A stretch of DNA of 64,000 bases. Source: Morinoia aosen. Its lineage: Eukaryota; Arthropoda; Malacostraca; Amphipoda; Talitridae. Under the pieces are notes generated by a model. The model did not search any database. It had not been told where the DNA came from and saw nothing but the letters and a program-made list of their open reading frames with translations. This document shows, piece after piece, positions 48,011 through 60,221 of this stretch. The stretch is taken from the NCBI GenBank assembly GCA_030386875.1, contig CM059558.1, forward strand, positions 11,293,501-11,357,500, read 5' to 3'. How positions within the stretch are numbered: the first letter of the stretch is position 1; each line of letters begins with the position of its first letter. The translations under genes were made by a program, and so were the position numbers.

Positions 48011-51000
48011 CATACTTTGTTTATCCATAGTGGATGTCTCACATCATTAAAAACAATCGCTGAGTGTGAAACTTTTCGACTCTTTTTTTCTCCATGTACA
48101 AAATCCTACAAAATTTGAGATTTATTCCATGTGTGTCAACAAACTAAACACAGTGGTTTTCCTGGTAACCAATCACAGTTGAGCTTCGATTGCTGCTGGA
48201 AGCCTAGGACAACTCTAAGCCACGACTCGAGATCAGCGCGTGCTACGCACCCAACAATATTCAACGTTAATTCGAGGGTTATCTGAGTTCGGTTGAACAG
48301 ACAGTGACTTTATGCAGCATTTTCACGTTTTTACCGAAGCTGATGCGTGTGCATGTAAGCTTTAATTTGTGCTGAGATATCAGTTACCTTCGAATTAAGC
48401 ACAGAATTAAAGGTAAAACTGAGCAGGAAGTGCATTTAACTAGCGCAGCATGAATTTGATGCAGAATTTGTTTGTTTGAACAAAATACGCCTCATACATT
48501 TGTAAGTTTAGTGCACGTATTCATTTGTGTCAAATTATATATACATAACATTGTGATAAGCTCTCATGGGAGGTAAAATTAAATTCTAAACGACACAAGC
48601 ATGTACGCTCAATCAACCAAATTTACCGTTGTAGAGGTACCTCGCGATTAAGCGAGCCCAAGAAGCTACAGGTTTCTTTGGAAATGAAAGGCACCTGCGT
48701 GAGCGCGTAAATCAGCATGGAAACGAATGTGACCGTTTATTTTGATTATTATTCTACTTCGGTGGCTGTGCGTCACGTATTAGACGGCATGAAACTTGGA
48801 AAGCTTCTCGAGAGTGAAGGAACGTACTCGTCTATTTAGCCGCCATCTAGTCTATTTTATTCTGAAATGCGATGAATGGGGTGGCGTTGGAGTGATGTGT
48901 ATGTAGTCTTGCGAAGAAAATAAATTAGTTTGCTCACAAATGCTTCTAATGATTTTAAAAACATTTACAATGATTTAAAATTATGCTTATAAAAACTCTT
49001 ATTGAATATAACACATAAATATTATTAAATATATTTTACGACTGGCGACTAACAAAAAAAGGGGCGAGCAATTGCAAATCGTTATCAATGAATGCGTTAC
49101 GAGTTTAAAATTGTACTTTTCAAATACACTGGAAAAAAAAATATTTACTTGGAACGAATAATGTGTGGGAATTGTCGGATTCTTTAAAAACAAGCTACAA
49201 AATTTATCAATTATTATGTAAACTTTCTTAATCGGCCACATCCAAGTTTTGTAATCTCTCGAGTTATTTTCACTCTGGAACTAGTTCTCAGATAAAAAGA
49301 ATGGTCACAAAAATGATGTATCGTAAACATGTTTTTATCGGAGCTTACTCAGTAATATCGATCTCCAAGGTCTCCTCGAAAAGGTACCATGACAAATTGC
49401 ACATCAACTAAATTAAAAGAAAATATCACTGTTGCACTATAGAGCTAAGCAAATTGCAGTACGATGCTCTTACGGATGGTTCATTCCAAGATCTGAAAAT
49501 ACTAAAGTTGTGTGATTTTCATCAGATGTCCATCAATATTTCATGTACGAAACAATTACTAATGATGGCAACAAAGATCTCATTAGATTAGTTAGTACGT
49601 GCACAAATTAACTTTCTGTGCGATCACACTAAAAATAGAATTAATTTCGTTCTTCCTTAAAAAAAGTCAACACAGTTTCCCTTCGTTGGAACCAACTCGA
49701 TCCTTGCTGAAATTCGCAAAAAAATTATATCATGAACTCGAAATTAATATTGATTTATGTTTTCTTTTGAGTAATAATGATGAAAAGACCAATTGTGCAT
49801 CTATAGAAGGTTAGTATTATTAATATAATTTACGCTAGAATATTAACTAATACTTTATAGAGAATGACATGTGTCGTTCACATATCTTTCACTTTTTCAT
49901 AAGTCTTGAATCGTAATTACCTAGGATTTTTCAGTTCGGTCGTTCTTATTAAACGTTTTCACGTTTTTTATTAGTAGTTGTTTGGAATTCCATTTTGTAC
50001 CAGCCTACTGTTTGGTTAATAAAGCGTGATAATTGGTCAAGGCTACTAGGTTCAGCTAATGCTTAAATCAGAGTTTGTTGGGCTGCCTTAGAATTCAACG
50101 AGCTTTTTTTGGGGCACAAGGATTGATGATCAGTTGTGATGATTGTAATCACTCTAAGTACAATACTTCTCCTGTTTATAGACTATCAAATAATTGTTTC
50201 AATTAATTTAAATTATTTGAATAGATACCATTTTTATAACAGCACCCAATCATAAATTCATTTCTGATACATCAACCTCTCGTATGAAAAGATACAAAAG
50301 AAAAAATGAAAAATGTGTTTAAATTTGGTGCATATAAATTGGTGCAGTTAAATTTGCTCTTCGTCGAGGTGCAGGCGAAGGTTTCCTAATCTCCCGAAGA
50401 ATTTTTGATAGATTCATAGGAAGTTGAATGATCATGATCTCATGAAGCAGATATACCTGTTATTTAGTAGTTCCGTTTAATTCCGAGTTTAGCAGCAACA
50501 TTTTTTTTCAACTTCAAAAATATCTCACATGTAGTGGCTTAAAATTCGTGCTAGGATTAGAATAGATGAATGTTTTTTCAGTGATCTCAAGATGCGGTGA
50601 ATGGTAGGAAGCCTCTGGGTTATTAAAAGGAAATGATAATGTGATAATAGAGCAGTAAAATACCAGTATTTCCTAGTACAAGACAAGAGGCGTGTTCCAT
50701 ACAGGATTCCCGTTGTGGTGGTAAAACTACGCTCGTTTTAAGTACAATAATGAATTTATCACTATTCTCCACCGCAATTCAATATCTCAGAGTTAGCTGG
50801 ATAGTGGTATTTTCATCACTGTAAGATTTCCTAACCAAATGAATGAGAAAATTTAAGACCAGTAAACAATCACAGCTTTAAAGTTTTTCAAGTCTACAGC
50901 TGAGTCATAAGCGAAGTGGAATAGAAGTTGAAGTAAATATTTTTATTTAGCGTAGAAGATGCATTTTAGGTAATATTATTTTGGATTATTAAAATAAAGT

Positions 51001-51282
51001 ATTGATGCAGAAAACAATGAAAACGAAAAATCTTAAAAATATTTATTACTAAAGTTGAATTCATAAGATAGGTCTCTACAACATTGAAACCGAGTGAACC
51101 TTTCATTCAAAATTCAGCTAAACGAACACGCTTGTTGCAAATAAAATGTAAAATACGTGAAAGCGGGTTAGAACACAAAAACAATTTTCCAGTGCTATAT
51201 AAAAGCCTAAACAGAAACAGTAAGAAGTGTGGAAGTGGATTATTGGCCAACTGTTTAACAGGGAATGAGCTCTGAATTACGT
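48011..51282. other. Mostly featureless; one weak exon candidate inside
   Basis: No RNA gene or bounded element seen. The only exon-like segment is 49,676-49,809, listed separately. A frame at 51,084-51,275 has coding-like composition (Lys/Asn/Leu-rich) but no motif or clean splice context. Confidence 0.35.
49676..49809 (+). CDS. Weak candidate internal exon, unknown protein
   Basis: An acceptor AACACAG (to 49,675) and donor AAG|GTTAGT (from 49,810) bound a frame without stops. It reads 'SLEPTRSLLKFAKKLYHELE' followed by 'DLCFLLSNNDEK..'. The composition is plausible for a helical protein. No domain is recognised and no partner exon was found. Confidence 0.22.
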
Positions 51283-51604
51283 TAAGTGATGATTTTAGTT
51301 TACGAGTGCACAGAGATTCACGAGTGTATTATATAGTAGTAAGTGATGATTTTAGTTTACGGGTATAAAGAGATTCACGACTGTGTTATATATTAAGTGA
51401 TGATTTTAGTTTACCAGCATACAGAGATTCACGACTGTGTTATATATTAAGTGATGATTTTAGTTTACGAGTATACAAAGATTCACAAATCTGATATATA
51501 TTCTTTTATGATTTTAATTTACGAGTATACAGAGATTTACGAACGAGTTTGTTATATATTAAGTGATGATTTTAGTTTACGAGTATACAGAGATTCACGA
51601 GTGT
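51283..51604. repeat. Six-unit tandem repeat, ~54 bp
   Basis: Units start with 'taagtgatgattttagttta' and contain 'cagagattcacga' and 'gtgttatatat'. Starts are at about 51,283, 51,340, 51,394, 51,448, 51,505 (diverged) and 51,560. The short frame read through it (51,451-51,693) is a by-product of the repeat. Confidence 0.9.
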
Positions 51605-53478
51605 TCATATCAAAGTGTGGGGAAGAGCTGCCTAAAGTCTTAATATTATCAGTGTCAATAACATTCATGGGTTATTCTTCAATTGAAGAGTAAAAAGCAC
51701 AAGTTGGACAAGAGAAAGATTCCCAATTTTTTCGAAAACAGCCAACAACTATGCTAAGCATCAGAACCTACGTTGGAACGAAAGGCTATGTTCTCAAATA
51801 GGCGTGAAGCGTAGTAGGATAAGCGCATCGTTTGCTATTTTATATTCGCCGCTACTTGAATTGAAAACGAGTTTTTTATGGCATCCTCAATTAAATCATT
51901 TAGCTTTCATATGAGCTCAAATAGATCTGAGTACATCATGTGAAAAGTTTTCATTCATGTTATTTCGCTACTGCAGCTCACATATGAAAATCAATGATTA
52001 TGTATTGCATAATTTTTGTACATGAATTGATAAAGCTGACGAGACTTCATTTTGTCGCTTGCATTATCACTCATTTGTGTTACATCAGGTAAAATTCTTA
52101 AATCAATATTCATAACTTACTGCTCTTGCGTCTGAAGTACACGTTGACGAACATATAAACACTCATACTCCAAAAACCTGCTATTCGAACGAGCTTTTTC
52201 AGCGCAACTTTCCCACACGACCGAAGTTTTCCGTCTTCTATTACGACGCATTTTTTGTTCTTACAATAAAAAGTACAAAACATTTATTGAGCCATTCAAA
52301 AAATAAACTTGGCATTTCCATTGCATAGTGTCATATTTTCTCAAAAAATTATAAACTATCGTCAACAATATTATTCATAATTAATTCTCAGCGCAATAAT
52401 ATTGCCATGATGCTACCCGCAGTAAAGTACATGTGACAGGTGGTGTGCGACATGATCACTGTTTTTGCACATAGCGGTCAATGTGTTGAAGTCAATCAAT
52501 GGCTTCACGTAGTTACAGAGACCTAATGGTTTGCTTGAGGCTTGAAAACAATTTGTTATTTGTTTTATGATGTTCATTAAATGGTAGAGGAGAGCATAAT
52601 ACTTGACATGTATGCTGACTTGCGTTTGGGATGGCGTTATTTATTCACGTAATCTGATTTGTTAAGAGAATATTTCTCGTTGCTTTTTGTTCAAGTTTAT
52701 ATTTTTGTTATCAAAACGTTTCCTATTGCACCTACATTAACCGAATTTTGCAGCCTCATTGGTGCAACGAGAAACACCCATGAGACAACTAATGAAAACT
52801 GATTATGCTGCTGATATTTTTGTAATTTTGCAAAAAAAGCTAAAATTCATAGAAAGCACTTGGTAGAGATACGTGATATAATGATAGTCATTCAAGACAT
52901 CAAATGTTACTATATATTGTATTCAACGGGTGTGTTGAAGGAAGCTCCATTTTTGGAATGACATTTTCGTTTCTGTCTGAGTGCATTTTTGTGGAAAAAT
53001 GAGAAACTCACATTCTCTTCCATAACTTTCCATAGAACTCAAGTTCATTAAAAAATCTCTCACCCCGAAACTAATTTTTAGTAAAATTTAAAAATCCGCT
53101 TTTATTAGCGCTTAAATGGTCATCCTACTCTGCAATCTGAGCCCAAACAATTGCCCCTGGTACGAGGTAAATCATTTTAATGAAAACAGGGAGAATCCTC
53201 AAAACTGAGTGCTTGCCTGCTCGCTATTGAGAATTGCGCACGCCCACTCGGTCTGATATGGACTGAGCGAAGTGATATGGAGTAAGTCATTAATTTCTGT
53301 TAAAATGAAGTTAAAAATATAATTTAACAGAGTAGTGCTCTCTTTCCATACACACTACATATTCTTCTACGAAGATTCAAGTCGCAAAGTATTCAACAGC
53401 GTGAGCGTGTACATCAACGTGAGCGTTTTGATCAGTCTAGCCGATTAGCTGCTTAGGTACCAAAGTGAAAAGAATTGA
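51605..53478. other. No gene seen
   Basis: AT-rich sequence up to the MULE target site; no exon, RNA gene or repeat boundary supported. Confidence 0.4.
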
Positions 53479-53487
53479 GGCCGGGCA

Positions 53488-53525
53488 GCACCCACGTCAA
53501 AGTTGCTCCACTCTGTGTGCGTGTG
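53488..53525 (+). repeat. MULE left terminal inverted repeat
   Basis: 38 bp, perfect match to the complement of 60,999-61,036. Just inside, the two ends diverge into GT-rich sequence with only scattered similarity. Confidence 0.95.
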
Positions 53526-53639
53526 CGAGTCTGTGTACGTGAACGGCTTGTCACCGTGACCAAGAACCACGCCCACTTCAACAGTTGCCTCACGTCGCTG
53601 CGTGACATAATTGAGTGCAAACACATACAGTATATTTTG

Positions 53640-54027
53640 CCATAAAAGTATCGTTTAATTATGGAATAAAGTACTATAAGTTTCCATTTACACGTAAAAG
53701 TCACAGCCGTCTTAAGCTACACGTATTGTATAATGAGTTAGACCAAATAACAGCACAGTTACTGCGATTCTAACGTACATCATAATGCATTGTTCGTACT
53801 TCACGCTGTAGTTTTAGCAATGCAAATCTCTTCGGTCTATATTATAAATACGCAGTTAATTCGAGAAATTAACAGACTCTTTTTAATATCAATTAAATAA
53901 AAGTATTCGAACACGTTCTATATATTTTGAATTAAATTTAAGTATTCAAGTGCTGCAGCTTTCTGTAGCTGCCTTTCGTGCATCTTTACGCCAAATAAAT
54001 TGATTAATTTACGTAAAAAATTTTAGT
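53640..54027 (+). repeat. MULE subterminal block A (left)
   Basis: This block recurs in the same orientation at 60,222-60,599. Shared landmarks are 'aagtcacagccgtctta', 'cagttactgcgattcta', 'gaaattaacagact', 'taagtattcaagtgctg' and 'acgccaaataaa'. Overall similarity is high with small indels. At the left end it sits about 115 bp inside the TIR. Confidence 0.88.
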
Positions 54028-54477
54028 GAGGAATTTTATGTGCTCATATAAGCATATTTACTTGTCACTGCCCTCTCGTTTAATATACTATTTTGGTCGC
54101 ACAGTGCAAAGTAAAGGAACCTTGAAGCTATCATTGGCGATAAAGAGAACTTGACGCTAACACAAGAAGTAATGAATGTTATAAATTTCAGAAGAAATGT
54201 TTCACCTTTTTAGTTTCCCTCTGGAAATGGTCCCCCTTCCCCTGTCATATATGACATACAAGTATGATGCTCATTAATACCGCCTTTTTTCAGTTGCTCA
54301 GGCGATAAGATAGTTTTTAAATTAATATTAATGCTTATGGCCACACTATTCAATGCTACCAATTTAGTCCTTTTTTTTGTGTCTTTACGTGACAACAATG
54401 ATATATTAGACGATATTTTACTTCATTTTCAGAATTTCTCACATAACGTATGAAAAATACAATATAAATGAAAGACA

Positions 54478-55277
54478 TTTGCATGTATTAATATTTATTT
54501 CTATATGTGAGACATGCTTTCATGAATTATAATAAACTTAGTTGCGATCGCTTTTTCAACTTCTTAACTTTACGAAACATTTTCAGTTCTTCCGGAATTT
54601 AAATGAAAAAGCATTCATTATTTTTTACTGCAAAATGTCGATCGTTAAAATTCTATATATCTGTCAATCTATTAAATGCAACGTTTCGATGAAAAACGTT
54701 GTATTTAATAGATTGACAGAGGTATAGAATTTCAACGATTGGCATTTTGCAGTAAAAAATATTATCATTGTTTTATTATTGAACAAACTTCTTAACAAAT
54801 ACCTATAAGAAACATATGAAAGAATACTTTTTTAAAGCATTTTGCTTTCTATGAGACATAAATGAATTTTAGCGTTTAATAAATTTAATAGTTAATTCTA
54901 TATGTGATACATATGCTCTCATTATTTATAATAAATTTAGTTGCGATCGCTTTTTCAACTACTTAACTTTATGAAATATTTTCAGTTCTTCCGGTGTTTA
55001 AATGAAAAAGAATATATTCATTTTTTACTGCAAAATGTCAATCGTTAAAATTCTATACATCTATCAATTTATAAAATGCAACGGTTCGATGAGAAACGTT
55101 GTATTTCATAAATTGACAGAGGTATAGAATTTTTACGATTGGCATTTTGCAGTAAAAAATATTACCATTGCTTTATTATTGAACAAACTTCTAAACAAAT
55201 ACCTCTAAGAAACATATGAAAGAATACTTTTGAAAGCATTGTTGCGTTCTATGAGACATCAATGAATTTTAGCGTTT
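54478..55277. repeat. Tandem duplication carrying two 139 bp hairpins
   Basis: Two ~400 bp units (54,478-54,877 and 54,878-55,277) repeat in tandem. Each contains an inverted repeat of identical length: 54,621-54,759 and 55,021-55,159, exactly 400 bp apart. The arms are about 65 bp each (ACTGCAAAATG ... and its complement) around a tiny loop, with a few mismatches. The second unit ends inside the last codons of the transposase gene, so the duplication includes the gene's 3' end. The hairpins would lie in or just after the 3' UTR of the transposase transcript. Confidence 0.92.
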
Positions 55278-56138
55278 GGCACATTTCTGTCTATATTTAG
55301 GGATAAGTTCCTTTTTCTTTTTACTATTTTCCCTTTCAATAAGGCAGCTTTTCCTCTTGGTTCTCCTGTTTGGCGTCTGGCAATGCTCGTTGGCTGACAT
55401 GGAATTTTTTTCCTGAATGCCCCTGATCCTTTAAAAAGGGTACAACCTGCAGTGCGAAGGAAAGTTGACACCTGCGCAGGATTCCTACAGGCTTTCATCC
55501 TCTTTTCGAAGACGTCAAGGGCGCCGAGCATGCAGGGGCTCTGAGTTCGCTTCAATTCCTTATTAAACATGCTTGTAAATTCATCAATTCTCTCGTCAAT
55601 TGATTGAGAGTTATTCAGTGTCTGTGGAGAGGTTCCGACGACTTCTTCTGTATCAACAGATCTGTCTTTTCGGTCGCATGTCTCTATTTGCTCACTAACA
55701 TCCGATACTGCGTTAGCAGGCGCATCTGCAAACAAACCATCGAAAAAAGTCGATGTTGGCATTGCTTTGTCACCGCATATCACCTTGTACAAGTGTGGCT
55801 TCTCAGCAGCAGTGCAGGTGTAAAGCTGTGGAAGGCGGACTGCGCTGTACTGAGACGCTGCAAGTTGATGTTTGCACACGCTGCCTGTATTCCCACTGAT
55901 GCAGCTGCACGAGCCGATGGATTGGTCCACTGTGTACTGAATGCCCTCTTGCAAAGCAGAATCAACTGTATAAACTGCTCCTCCATTATGGGTAACAGCT
56001 GACAGAGGAATGGTGCTGGTGGCAGTTTTGGAAGAATTGTCTTTTTTGAGGATGACATCTGACAGACCCAAACGAAGGTAACTGTCGTACACATCTGACG
56101 TCACCAGCAACAGCTGTGCTCCGTTGTGGGCCTTATTT
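55259..56138 (-). CDS. MULE transposase exon 6 with SWIM zinc finger
   Basis: Acceptor GTGTACAG (to 56,139), then about 290 codons open to a TGA at 55,259. Near its start is 'QYTVDQSIGSCSCISGNTG' and then 'SVCKHQ', a C-x-C-x8-C-x-H SWIM zinc finger, found after the catalytic domain in MULE transposases. The rest is Ser/Thr-rich, then a basic tail with 'KGKIVKRKR', a likely nuclear-localisation signal. The last codons lie within the 400 bp duplicated unit. Confidence 0.87.
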
Positions 56139-56639
56139 CTGTACACAAATATTTCAATAATTACTATTATTAATTAATGTCACTCACAAAAATTACTATC
56201 ATCAATAATTTAGATTGAAATCGTGCTCAAATCTAAATCTAAAATATATGGGCACTAATCATTTCTGACTCTTAACACATAAAATTGCGTATCTAAAGTT
56301 GTTTCACTCTAATAAACGGGATTAATAAAATTTACTATATAACACACAAGCTTTCAATATTTTCAAGATTTAATGAATGTATAAGTTACATCTTCGTTTC
56401 ACCATTGTAATCATTATTTTTTAATTTTGACAAATATTGCTATGCTGATAGAAAATTAATTTAATTAATCCTCACCGCTGTACTTTATTTTTGTATTGAC
56501 TTTGGTAGGTTTTGATTTATTTCATGTTTAAATTTTTCAATTATTGGGAATTATTCGAAAAGAACTGTAATATTCATAAATTTCATTGTTATTGTTAAAA
56601 AAGCTGACGGAACCTATATTTCAGTCAATTTCTGGCAGC

Positions 56640-56908
56640 AACTACAATCACAAATGCAGCCAAATGAGGTCGATGATGATAAGGCTACTATCTCCCTATT
56701 CAGCCAATGTCTTCGATAAAAGGTAACTTTTACAAACTGCATCAGCAGTACAATACCTGTTGAGGACAATATCCTTGATCACCATCATCATGCTCTCACA
56801 CATGTTGTTAGTGTTGTGACTTGTGACCACGCAGTAGCGAGCCACACCTCCAAGGTAAACTCCACTCTTCCCTTCGTTCCACCGCTGATCTGAAGTATCT
56901 GAAACCAA
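56640..56908 (-). CDS. MULE transposase exon 5 (TNN region), frame broken
   Basis: The acceptor GGTTTCAG near 56,909 is clear. The frame in phase with exon 4 starts 'EYFRSAVERREEWSL', as expected, but soon loses sense and stops. The conserved 'SHNTNNMCESMMMVIKDIVLNR' (TNN-x-x-E block, third catalytic acidic residue) is one base out. A further shift leads to 'FYRRHWLNREIVAL'. Two small indels therefore separate three good segments. The 3' splice boundary is not resolved. Confidence 0.7.
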
Positions 56909-57038
56909 TACAGTTTTTGATATACTACAACTGAATACTAAATTTATGTTATCATGTTACACTCATGTTTTTTGTGCAGCTACATCAAATTTTTGTCTAT
57001 GCGTTATAACTTCAAGGATTTTGTAAGCAGTTACTTAC

Positions 57039-57369
57039 TCGGTACATTTGAAGTTATTTCGTGACAGTTCTAAATCCAGGAATTCGGACCATATGTGGTC
57101 GAAGGAACTAATGGACTCAGCGTAGACCAGCTTTTTCAGAACTGAAATCAGCGGTTTGCGGTGCTCCTTGGCGATACCATTTTTGGCATTCCACAACCAG
57201 CGCCATGCGGCCTGCAGGACGTGGAAAACGCAGAGGAGCAATTTACTATAAGGCCACACCCCGCGCAGTGCTCCTCTCTCAGCGTCACTGTCATCAGTGA
57301 TGAAACACTCAGGGCGCAGTTTTCCGTTGAACGCAACGTCACTCAGCATGTCTTGGAGAAGACTGAAAC
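57039..57369 (-). CDS. MULE transposase exon 4 (second catalytic Asp, C-x-x-H)
   Basis: It is open throughout. It joins exon 3 in phase (split Gly codon), then 'FSLLQDML' and 'ECFITDDSDAERGALRGVWP'. This is the MULE block with the second catalytic Asp (ITDxxxAExxAL). It is followed by 'LLLCVFHVLQAAWRWLW', the conserved C-x-x-H helix. It ends with '..SRNNFKCTE' at donor CCGA|GTAAGT, phase 2. Confidence 0.9.
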
Positions 57370-57527
57370 CTGTAAAACATTATTAAAGGGGGGCATACAG
57401 TAAAAAAACGTAGAGCTACAAAATTTGACTAAAATATCTCAATCAGCAAGTTTTTAGTCATTTGTTAGTTATAGGTGTAATGGTGATAATTTTATAATGT
57501 AATTTTAATTCAAATTAAAACACATAC

Positions 57528-57971
57528 CTCTGCCATAATCTTCTTTACTTTGTGTTGAGGACAGTATGACCCCGAGAGGAAGGCCCCCAGCTGCGCTCGA
57601 GCAGACAAGAATGGTGAGTGAGCCGTTGGTCTTGTCCACGTGGCTAGTCGTGTCCACAAACACCACCTCGCTGGCTGATTGCATTTCTTTGTGAACTCTA
57701 TACATGAAATCGGTGACAAGAACGGCAACATATCCACCAGAAGTCTCAGCAAAGTTAATGAGATGCTGCGGCATTTTATTCTTGGTTCGCTGCATAGCTT
57801 CCAAGACGGACATGTCGTCGAAGTTACCGTGGTTCTGTGCCATCCACCTCGCCCTCAGACTCACTACAGAGTTTAATGTAGGATTTAATCTTCTGTCTGC
57901 CAGCAGCGCAATGTCACTTTGAAAATTATGCTTCAGTTGGTGATGGCGTCGAGCTTGGGCACCAAACATGC
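57528..57971 (-). CDS. MULE transposase exon 3 (start of catalytic domain)
   Basis: It is open throughout, 148 codons, between acceptor TTTTACAG (to 57,972) and donor AGAG|GTATGT. It joins exon 2 as '..SYSEQ-GMFGAQARRHH'. After a helical region comes 'EVVFVDTTSHVDKTNGSLTI' and then '..GGLPLGVIL'. This is the MULE catalytic start: an Asp followed by T-x-x and, downstream, a 'P-x-G' strand. The Asp in 'VDTT' is the expected first catalytic residue. Confidence 0.88.
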
Positions 57972-58693
57972 CTGTAAAATTTTGGCTCATATTGTTATAT
58001 ATTTAGTATTTGTTCACATTTTTCATGAAATATGGGCTCTATAATGAGATATAAGAAACGAACAACTCATTATCAACTTCAATATAACTTCACCGTCAAA
58101 AATAAGAGCTAAATAATATATTTATTTACAAATACACACATTTTCAAGTAGAATAAGAAAATATTGACATAACTGAATCTCTAAATAGCAACAGAAAACA
58201 CATTTTTTGACTGAATTAAATTCACTAATTGTTCAAACGTTCGTCATTCTTTTCCATTTTATCAGAAATAATCCACCCAACTTAGTGATATATAAATTGT
58301 AAAAAGTAAGAAATGCTATACGCTAGTTATTATAAGACATGCATCAAAGTGTCAATTTTACCAGGTATATTGAGTCAAATAACCCACCACAAAAAACTAA
58401 TTGCATATTGTAATACTAAACAACTGGGCCGTAAATTTAACTAACATTTTTTTCTGGACTTGCAATTAAAGAAAGGGGAGGGGGTGACATTTATAACCTT
58501 ATTGTTGCACGGTTATGGATACCAGAAGTAACTGCATAGATTTAGTTGAGGAACATGCCTGAATAAACGTACCATAGTGCCACAACTGTAATATCGATAC
58601 TTGTAAAATTAGGATAGTATTCATACTTGTACTTCTCAGGTAAAATCATGCTTTACAGTAGTAAATTATAAGTTAAAAATTATTCATTCTCAC

Positions 58694-58862
58694 CTTGCTC
58701 AGAGTAGGAGTAAAACTCTTCCTTGGTGCTTCCTGACATACTGAACTCGCTCAGGATAGCAGCGGAGGAGCGCGAATGGTTGTGGCGGCCAGTGAAGGTG
58801 ATACGCATGGGTGAGGTGTCGATCCTTCAGTGCTGATGACCGCTTTTAATCGTGCCGGACAA
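58694..58862 (-). CDS. MULE transposase exon 2 (end of zinc-binding region)
   Basis: Acceptor TATTTCAG (to 58,863), donor CAAG|GTGAGA (GT at 58,693-58,692). The frame in phase with exon 1 gives 'CPARLKAVISTEG', the second zinc ligand region. The frame in phase with exon 3 gives 'RITFTGRHNHSRSSAAI', where HNH supplies the His pair, and then 'STKEEFYSYSEQ'. The two frames overlap and differ by one base, so a single-base deletion is likely between them. Confidence 0.72.
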
Positions 58863-59790
58863 CTGAAATAAAAATTAGCTATACTGATATATCCAAGCAA
58901 ACAGTGTAAGCTCCTTTAAATGTGAAGAAATTAAATATTTGTAATACTTCACATAAACCTTGATACTTTAGCATCACAAGTATTTTTGTACGAGAACCAT
59001 AGTAATTTTTTAACCCAAAGAAGTGTCTACTGAATAAAGCAAAAATAGTGAAAAATATATGCAAGTGGTCCGTCCTAGTTCGGCGGGAAAAAGTTTCACC
59101 ACGCTTCGATTAGTTCGTTTGCATTGACAAATATAATGAAGCCTTAGTTAGGTTCTGTCAAAACGATGAAATATTTATTTCTCATGGGTGTAGTTCAGTT
59201 TGACAGTAGTTATTTATGTTCTTCAGATCGTTCACAAATAATTACTGCTAGTACTATATAATATGCTTAAAGCATATGACTTTTACAATGCAAAACTTTT
59301 TTTAAATGAAGTACTTTTTCATATTCAACCATGTTTCGTGCATAAAGGATATTTGAAATAAAATAGGAGCGAGTTCTTGCCTAACGGCCAAAAATTAATG
59401 AAAATAATAAATGGAAATCCTAGTTATTGAAATATTTAAACGAATAACTGAACATAATAAGTAACTAGGCTCAAACAAACCAAACTTGAGTCAACCTAAA
59501 CAATATATGTCAAAGTTTAATTAACCGAGCTAAATTTAAATAATTGCACTTAACTGATTGTATAAAAAACTTGCCTAGTTTTTTATTATCATTTGTTTAC
59601 ACGTTTATTTACCTATTTCTAACTTGTAACTACAGTAAGGAGTCCGTGTCACACGTAAGTATACATGCAGATATAAAAAACAGGAAGCGCTCTCTAGAAA
59701 CTGCGAGCACAATTCAATGTAACTTAGAAGCATGTAATTAAATATTTGTACGATTATACATTAAAGATTTGTTTTAAATGAAGTACTTAC

Positions 59791-60053
59791 TTGGTATTAG
59801 TTATTTTAACTCCTTTGTGCTTCCGCACCGCATGGTGACAAACGTAGTAGAGTTCCAATTGATTCTTGCGCTTTCTTTCTCCTCTCTTCATAGTCCAGCT
59901 AACACTATTTTTCTGCGAGAATTCATTTAACCAGTTGTTAAACTCGGTGCGGCTTTTAATAGCTACATCAATGCTCATTACATTTTCCTGATCTTTACCG
60001 TTCGCCGGCAAAGGCAGGAATTTAAAACCATCGGGTAATTCAACACCTTCCAT
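59791..60053 (-). CDS. MULE transposase exon 1 (start of zinc-binding region)
   Basis: The start is taken at the ATG at 60,053, followed by 'EGVELPDGFKFLPLP'. The frame then has an acidic/basic region with 'SRTEFNNWLNEFSQKNSVSW', a Lys/Arg-rich run and 'YYVCHHAV', the first Cys/His of a FLYWCH/WRKY-GCM1-like zinc finger. It ends at donor CCAA|GTAAGT (GT at 59,790-59,789), phase 2. A second, broken version of this exon lies at about 60,640-60,810. Confidence 0.75.
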
Positions 60054-60221
60054 ATTGCACAAAAGCCTGCACTGTACAAGGTCATTTCTAAATCACGACT
60101 GACAATTTTTTATAAGCAACTAAAGCAAGTGCATAAATGAAGTGCATTGCGATATCTGGTAACTCATTATAGTTCGACGATAGAACGAGTTCTGACAATG
60201 AGGTAAAGTTTTATAGGTTTC

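Larger units (their letters stand above)
55259..60053 (-). pseudogene. MULE transposase gene, six exons, apparent frameshifts
   Basis: Read on the minus strand, exons are about 60,053-59,791, 58,862-58,694, 57,971-57,528, 57,369-57,039, 56,920-56,640 (edges unsure) and 56,138-55,259. They are joined by GT..AG introns of roughly 0.15-0.9 kb. The predicted product has an N-terminal Cys/His zinc-binding region split over exons 1-2, a MULE-type catalytic region (exons 3-5) and a C-terminal SWIM finger (exon 6). It would cut and join the 38 bp ends. Exons 2-3 and 3-4 join in phase with sense across the junction. Exon 2 needs a one-base shift between its 'CPARLKAVISTEG' and 'RITFTGRHNH' parts. Exon 5 needs two more. 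So the gene is either decayed or carries sequencing indels. Confidence 0.8.

Noticed and set aside
55604..56002. 132-codon plus-strand frame
   Set aside because: Antisense shadow of the MULE SWIM-finger exon.
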